Assembly: GCA_019454705.1 (NCBI GenBank) | Contig: JACFNS010000200.1 | Coordinates: forward strand, 1 to 5,451 | DNA length: 5,451 nucleotides | Origin: Taibaiella sp. | GTDB lineage: Bacteria > Bacteroidota > Bacteroidia > Chitinophagales > Chitinophagaceae | Direction: 5' to 3' | Shown: in pieces, positions 1-2,816 of the stretch | How positions within the stretch are numbered: position 1 is the stretch's first letter | How the letters are laid out: every line of letters starts with the position of its first letter | The notes under the pieces: model-generated | Seen by the model: only the letters and a program-made list of their open reading frames with translations | Told to the model about the DNA's origin: nothing | Database searches by the model: none | Position numbers and translations under genes: made by a program

Positions 1-5
1 ATTGA

Positions 6-52
6 CTTGTCCATTGTTTACTGTTTTTGATGTAAACTCTTTTCAGGACAAG
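6..52. repeat. Nested inverted repeat at the window's left edge
   Basis: Two inverted repeats are nested. The outer arms are CTTGTCC (6-12) and GGACAAG (46-52). The inner arms are GTTTAC (16-21) and GTAAAC (32-37), around a T-rich 10-base loop. Both stems are perfect and together could fold as one interrupted hairpin. No gene overlaps it. It ends just before the repeated module that starts at 55. A role as transcript end, mobile-element end or protein site cannot be decided from sequence. Confidence 0.45.
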
Positions 53-54
53 AC

Positions 55-214
55 ATTTGGAACAATTTCTGCCCGTGCAAGCGCTTTATCCAATATGCAA
101 AGAACTTCTGCCGCCATATTTATGGTGGTTATGCTACATCAAATATACGTAAAATTGTTGAATATTTACACGATGTAATCAAGTTATAAATGCAGTTTGG
201 GCGTTACAAACGCC
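55..214. repeat. Non-coding repeated module, copy 1
   Basis: This stretch is homologous to 2099-2315. In order, the shared blocks are ATTTGGAACAATTT (55-68), CCAATATGCAAAGAACTTCT (90-109), a hairpin (110-129), ACA-T/G-CAAATATA with a following GTAAAA (137-153), GTTATAAA (183-190) and a palindrome with core GTTACAAAC (203-211). The two exact blocks are 14 and 20 bases long, far beyond chance for two spots in one 5-kb window. Spacing between blocks differs between copies, so this is an old repeat. It holds no convincing gene. It could be a small non-autonomous mobile element, a leader or promoter region carried along with gene X, or a small RNA locus. Confidence 0.7.
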
Positions 215-244
215 TGTCCGTTGCATCCTCGCTGCAAGCGAGGA
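200..244. repeat. Two adjacent short palindromes
   Basis: The first is GGCGTT-ACA-AACGCC (200-214), a perfect 6-bp stem. The second is TCCTCGCT-GCA-AGCGAGGA (226-244), a perfect 8-bp stem. Both have 3-base loops. No run of T follows either, so they are not typical terminators. The first shares the core GTT-R-Y-AAAC with the palindromes at 2262-2286 and 2293-2315. The arrangement resembles REP-like intergenic palindromes; that comparison is inference. Confidence 0.6.
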
Positions 245-266
245 CGAGTGCGGGGTGTAGCTGGAA

Positions 267-297
267 TTTGTTGCTAAAAAACAGATCTTAATATTTG
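267..297 (+). promoter_or_regulatory. Candidate Bacteroidota-type promoter upstream of the lipoprotein gene
   Basis: TTTG (267-270) is followed after 18 bases by TAATATTTG (289-297). This is close to the known Bacteroidota pattern of TTTG near -33 and TAnnTTTG near -7, but has one extra base inside the -7 element. It lies about 30 bases before the lipoprotein start at 326. The match is weak, so this is only a candidate. Confidence 0.25.
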
Positions 298-325
298 GCT
301 GCATTACTGCGCTTTGTTAATTTAC

Positions 326-559
326 ATGAAAACCACCTCTATGAATCGCATACTACTCACATTGTCGGCCTTAGCCCTTATGCTTACAACAAGTTGCCGC
401 AAAGAATATAATTGTTACTGTACCACATACCTGGATGATAAAGCCGTATCGGCGAACAATTGGACAGTCAACGGCAAATGGCATAAAGCAAAAGAACGCT
501 GCGATGAAAAGGGCATAAAAACAGAAAAATTTCAGCGAACAACATCACACAAGCTGTAA
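326..559 (+). CDS. Small lipoprotein with Cys-X-Cys motif, function unknown
   Basis: A 77-residue protein. The basic N-terminus and hydrophobic stretch (ILLTLSALALML, residues 9-20) end in TTSC, a relaxed lipobox, with Cys24 as the probable lipidated residue. RKEYNCYCTT follows, placing Cys30 and Cys32 in a C-x-C motif, and later a helix-like HKAKERCDEKG with Cys59. From general knowledge, short Bacteroidota lipoproteins with this C-x-C then AK-x-x-C layout are frequent and have no assigned function. Many end with another Cys pair that is absent here, so the C-terminus may be shortened. ATG 326 is chosen; ATG 341 gives a shorter, equally plausible signal peptide, and the in-frame TTG at 314 only lengthens it. 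No Shine-Dalgarno sequence is visible. Gene X follows after 126 bases. Confidence 0.7.
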   Translation: MKTTSMNRILLTLSALALMLTTSCRKEYNCYCTTYLDDKAVSANNWTVNGKWHKAKERCDEKGIKTEKFQRTTSHKL

Positions 560-674
560 TATATTTGATGGTACCATAATTATAGATTAATGTGAACTCT
601 TTTATAAATCAACAAATTTGCCATCTTCGCTGTGCATACGGACACTATATCCAACTGCCGGGTGCGGTATAAAA

Positions 675-679
675 AAGGA
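675..679 (+). promoter_or_regulatory. Shine-Dalgarno-like AAGGA that fixes the start of gene X
   Basis: AAGGA lies 6 bases before ATG 686. It supports that codon over the upstream in-frame ATG at 632, which would place 18 polar residues in front of a clean signal peptide. A good Shine-Dalgarno match is unusual for this phylum and for the other starts in this window. Confidence 0.5.
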
Positions 680-685
680 TGTTTT

Positions 686-1246
686 ATGAATAAAGTAGTT
701 TTTGGGGTTATAGTTGCAATGGCATCAGCTATTATTTGCTTTGCAGGTGATAAAAACGGAAGTACCTACAATAAACCTCCCGAGCATCTTTCTTTGAATG
801 AGTTTCTTCCAATATGGTTTAGCAGTCAGGAAAAAATAAAATATAACAGGAACCTGGTAAAAGTAAAGCAAGACGATACATTTTGCTTTTTCTCACTATC
901 ATGGCTACCTGAACGGCCTGCTTATAAAGTTAGAACTGGTGACTTAAACAAAATTGATATTGACCATCTTGATGTCTTTGCTATTCATGCGCAATTTCAG
1001 GAACAAGTTGTACCTGCTGAAGATAAAAAACGTGCTCGCGGCAACGGATGTACGGGAGGATCTGTGGGTGGAGGCTATGATTACCGATATATTGAGGACA
1101 AAAATGCAATGGAAATAAACTATCGTTTAAAAGCTAATTGCGATTTTATAATCAGGCTAATAAATAAATCTTACACTGCGGAATATAGTTTTGAAACCGG
1201 TGAGTTTATAAAGACTGATGAGCATGAAATAAGGAAGAAAAAGTAG
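686..1246 (+). CDS. Gene X: secreted protein of unknown function, intact paralogue of the fragment at 2323-2652
   Basis: A 186-residue protein. Residues 1-21 form a signal peptide: MNK, a hydrophobic core (VVFGVIVAMASAII), then CFAG, with cleavage likely after Ala20 or Gly21. Cys18 has Ile-Ile before it, so it is not a lipobox. The mature part has Cys67, Cys122 and Cys152. Cys122, in GCTGGSVGGGYDYRY, and Cys152, in LKANCDF, are kept in X' and could form a disulfide bond. The last 30 residues (RLINKSYTAEYSFETGE onward) are the best conserved. The protein probably acts in the periplasm or outside the cell. I do not recognise the family and assign no function. It is on the same strand as the lipoprotein and Y, with 126- and 130-base gaps. 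A second in-frame ATG at 632 was rejected as start. Confidence 0.75.
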   Translation: MNKVVFGVIVAMASAIICFAGDKNGSTYNKPPEHLSLNEFLPIWFSSQEKIKYNRNLVKVKQDDTFCFFSLSWLPERPAYKVRTGDLNKIDIDHLDVFAIHAQFQEQVVPAEDKKRARGNGCTGGSVGGGYDYRYIEDKNAMEINYRLKANCDFIIRLINKSYTAEYSFETGEFIKTDEHEIRKKK

Positions 1247-1274
1247 GTTCGTAATTAGACGAGTAGGCTTCTGA

Positions 1275-1332
1275 TTGGTACGGTCACAAGACCGACCAAA
1301 TGGGAAATTTGCTATGTAGCTGGAGGCTACGT
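1275..1332. repeat. Two palindromes between X and Y
   Basis: The first (1275-1299) has arms TTGGT-A-CGGTC and GACCG-ACCAA around ACAA. It forms a 10-bp stem with one bulged A at 1280. It is the imperfect counterpart of the perfect palindrome at 2688-2713, and the flanks match too (CGAGTAGG before it, CAAATGG after). The second (1314-1332) is GTAGC-TGGAG-GCTAC, extended by one T-G and one A-T pair. Neither is followed by a T-run. Both fit a family of dispersed intergenic palindromes. Confidence 0.6.
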
Positions 1333-1376
1333 CGGATTTGTGAACGTATAATAGTGGTATTAAACGCTAAAACATT

Positions 1377-1940
1377 ATGGCAAGGGAACACTTAGAATTA
1401 AATTCCTTTCAGAAAAATTATTTAGATAAGGTACGACAATTGGAGCCAAGCGACCCATTTTTACCCTGGAATAATAGAATTGTTATACCAGGTGCAGGAA
1501 TTCTGGCTGTAGGTTGGACTAATGATAATTATATTCTTGTGATATCCAATGATGGCTATGCCGTATTTGATCCAATAAATGGTACGCCTAAAGTTGAAAT
1601 GAATAGGTTAGGCACTGTTTATCATTTGTTTGCAGCTAACAATTTATCGTTCGAGGTTCCGGAATTAAATGAAGTTGTCTATGTTTTCGGAATATATGGA
1701 GGCGATGGGAATCATGTTACATCAGATGGCTGGGGATTGGAATTAATTTATCCTGCTTGGCCCAATTCGGCTGTTTTACTACGAAAACCGTCGTTATCTG
1801 TACATAGGGAAGTGTGGGAAGAGGTAAAAATAATCTCATTAAAAAGGCTTGAGTATATTGAGTTGAAGTGTGGTTTTTCCAATAATGGCAAACATTTTCT
1901 GATAGTTGGGGGTGGTGGAATAGAAATCTTTAGTCGCTAA
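1377..1940 (+). CDS. Gene Y: cytoplasmic protein of unknown function
   Basis: A 187-residue protein starting at ATG 1377, with an A-rich leader and no Shine-Dalgarno sequence. There is no signal peptide or membrane segment, so it is probably cytoplasmic. After a short helix-like N-terminus (residues 6-22) it appears rich in beta strands. Residues 41-70 (AVGWTNDNYILVISNDGYAV, then FDPINGT) look like one propeller-type strand pair. Residues 164-187 (KCGFSNNGKHFLIVGGGGIE, then IFSR) look like another. Between them, GIYGGDG (105-111), TSDGWGLELIYPAWP (115-129) and a following acidic helix (HREVWEEVK, 143-151) look like family signatures, but I cannot name the family. Toxin-immunity proteins can have this size and lack of signal; nothing here proves that role. 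It stands alone between palindromic spacers. Confidence 0.7.
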   Translation: MAREHLELNSFQKNYLDKVRQLEPSDPFLPWNNRIVIPGAGILAVGWTNDNYILVISNDGYAVFDPINGTPKVEMNRLGTVYHLFAANNLSFEVPELNEVVYVFGIYGGDGNHVTSDGWGLELIYPAWPNSAVLLRKPSLSVHREVWEEVKIISLKRLEYIELKCGFSNNGKHFLIVGGGGIEIFSR

Positions 1941-2028
1941 TGTTGATTGAATACCGTATCACTAAACTGTTTTACGTCATCCCCCATGACTTCACCGCTT
2001 CCATTGCTTCCTTTACATCGCGAGTTGA

Positions 2029-2058
2029 CCCCTAAATCCCCTTGCAGGAGACTTTTTT
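2029..2058. repeat. Dispersed-repeat-like CCCCTAAATCCCC element
   Basis: CCCCTAAATCCCC runs into CTTGCAGGAGACTTTTTT. Sequences of this type recur in Bacteroidota intergenic DNA (general knowledge, not checked here). TCCCCT and AGGAGA can form an imperfect stem around TGC, followed by a T-run after CT on the plus strand, so a weak terminator for gene Y is also possible. The spacer 1941-2098 shows nothing else I can support; the minus-strand reading frame over it has low-complexity composition and no recognisable domain. Confidence 0.3.
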
Positions 2059-2098
2059 GAAAATGTTCCAAAATGATGCCGGATTTTTGGTTTAATAT

Positions 2099-2315
2099 AT
2101 TTGGAACAATTTTTACCGTAGAGGCGCAAAGACGCTGAACTGATACATAGCCAATATGCAAAGAACTTCTACTACCTTTTTCAGGAGTAGTTTTATTACC
2201 GTCCCGTACGAACAGGATTACAGCAAATATAAGTAAAAATATTGTTAATTGAATGTTTGTTTATATTCAGTTATAAACTGAATATATTTATTGTCACCAG
2301 TTGCAAACTGGCGAC
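2099..2315. repeat. Non-coding repeated module, copy 2
   Basis: Matches 55-214 with ATTTGGAACAATTT (2099-2112), CCAATATGCAAAGAACTTCT (2151-2170), a hairpin (2169-2190), ACAGCAAATATA with following GTAAAA (2221-2238), ATTGTT, GTTATAAA (2271-2278) and a palindrome with core GTTGCAAAC (2301-2309). It is longer than copy 1, partly from a GGCGCAAAGACGC stretch (2123-2135) that resembles another dispersed repeat type. CAAATATA on the plus strand reads TATATTTG on the minus strand, a perfect TAnnTTTG -7 match, in both copies. A matching -33 element is not seen. The right end abuts the X' fragment. Confidence 0.7.
2262..2315. repeat. Palindrome pair at the breakpoint of the X' fragment
   Basis: The first has arms TATATTCAGTT and AACTGAATATA around ATA, a perfect 11-bp stem (2262-2286). 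The second has CCAGTT-GCA-AACTGG (2297-2311), extended by GTC and GAC after one A-C mismatch (2293-2315). Both contain CAGTT-N3-AACTG, which marks them as copies of one palindrome type. The similarity of X' to X begins within about 10 bases of the right end. Confidence 0.65.
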
Positions 2316-2322
2316 AGCGGGT

Positions 2323-2652
2323 AAGCCGGTCTACACCGTGAGTGCGGCCGATTTGCACGAGATTAACTTCGACCGTACTGACGTCCCAGGCATTCACAAA
2401 AAGTTTCAGGAGCAAATTGTACCCACCAAAGATAAAATACGTGCTGAAGGCCGTGGATGTACAGGCATATCTGAAGGAGGAGGCTATAGTTACCGCTACT
2501 TCAGGGAGAAAAAGGTATTGGAAATAACCTATCAACTAAAAGCTCATTGCGAGTTTATTGTTAGATTGATAAACAAGTCTTATACAGCTGAGTATAGTTT
2601 TGAAACAGGAGAGTTAATAAAGATGGACGAGCATAAAGTGAGGAAGAAATAG
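2323..2652 (+). pseudogene. X': 5'-truncated paralogue of gene X
   Basis: The frame from AAG 2323 to TAG 2650-2652 encodes 110 residues that align with residues 77-186 of X. By hand alignment 69 of 109 positions are identical. GCTG, GGGY-x-YRY, LKA-x-C, and RLINKSYTAEYSFETGE are kept, including both conserved Cys. The signal peptide and first 76 residues of X are missing. The frame stays open upstream to a TTG at 2242, but that part is translated palindrome sequence and encodes no good signal peptide. GTG 2338 is the only plausible internal start, without a ribosome binding site. No stop or frameshift occurs in the homologous part, so decay is recent or a short product is still made. Probably a remnant. 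Confidence 0.7.
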
Positions 2653-2687
2653 CACACTGTTCCGCAATGGGGCGAGTAGGTGCTTGA

Positions 2688-2713
2688 TTGGTGCGGTCAT
2701 AAGACCGCACCAA
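2688..2713. repeat. Perfect 11-bp palindrome after X'
   Basis: Arms TTGGTGCGGTC (2688-2698) and GACCGCACCAA (2703-2713) flank the loop ATAA. It lies between convergent X' and the T9SS cargo gene, so it could help end transcription in both directions. Neither side has a T-run, so it is not a standard intrinsic terminator. The spacer 2714-2816 holds nothing else I can support. Confidence 0.65.
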
Positions 2714-2816
2714 ATGGAAATATTTATTATTGTCGTTTGTATTTTATATTGTAAACCGAAATAATTATTGCACGCGTATAGGCCGTTGAGCGCCGGCAAC
2801 TATTGAGTGAGCGGTC

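Noticed and set aside
560..567. TATATTTG on the plus strand as a -7 promoter element for gene X
   Set aside because: The element matches TAnnTTTG, but no TTTG or TTG lies at the required distance upstream, and it overlaps the end of the lipoprotein gene region. Left as a bare possibility.
568..577. Perfect 10-base palindrome ATGGTACCAT
   Set aside because: It has no loop, no second copy and no conserved context; a single short palindrome is expected by chance at this scale.
632..685. Upstream ATG for gene X, adding 18 residues
   Set aside because: The extra residues are polar and would bury the signal peptide. ATG 686 has AAGGA at a good distance.
1972..2034. Minus-strand stretch reading STRDVKEAMEAVKSWGMT then stop, like the end of a helix-rich gene
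   Set aside because: Only about 18 codons, with a stop directly upstream inside the dispersed repeat. A gene remnant is possible but cannot be supported.
1937..2161. Minus-strand reading frame of 74 codons in the spacer after Y
   Set aside because: It runs through the CCCCTAAATCCCC repeat and the repeated module, has no domain or ribosome binding site, and its composition follows the repeats.
2242..2322. N-terminal extension of X' from a TTG start
   Set aside because: These codons are translated palindromes of the repeated module. They have no similarity to X and no proper signal peptide.
2688..2713. Intrinsic terminator for the convergent genes
   Set aside because: The stem is strong but neither strand has a T-run after it, and its partner after X also lacks one. 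It is listed as a repeat instead.
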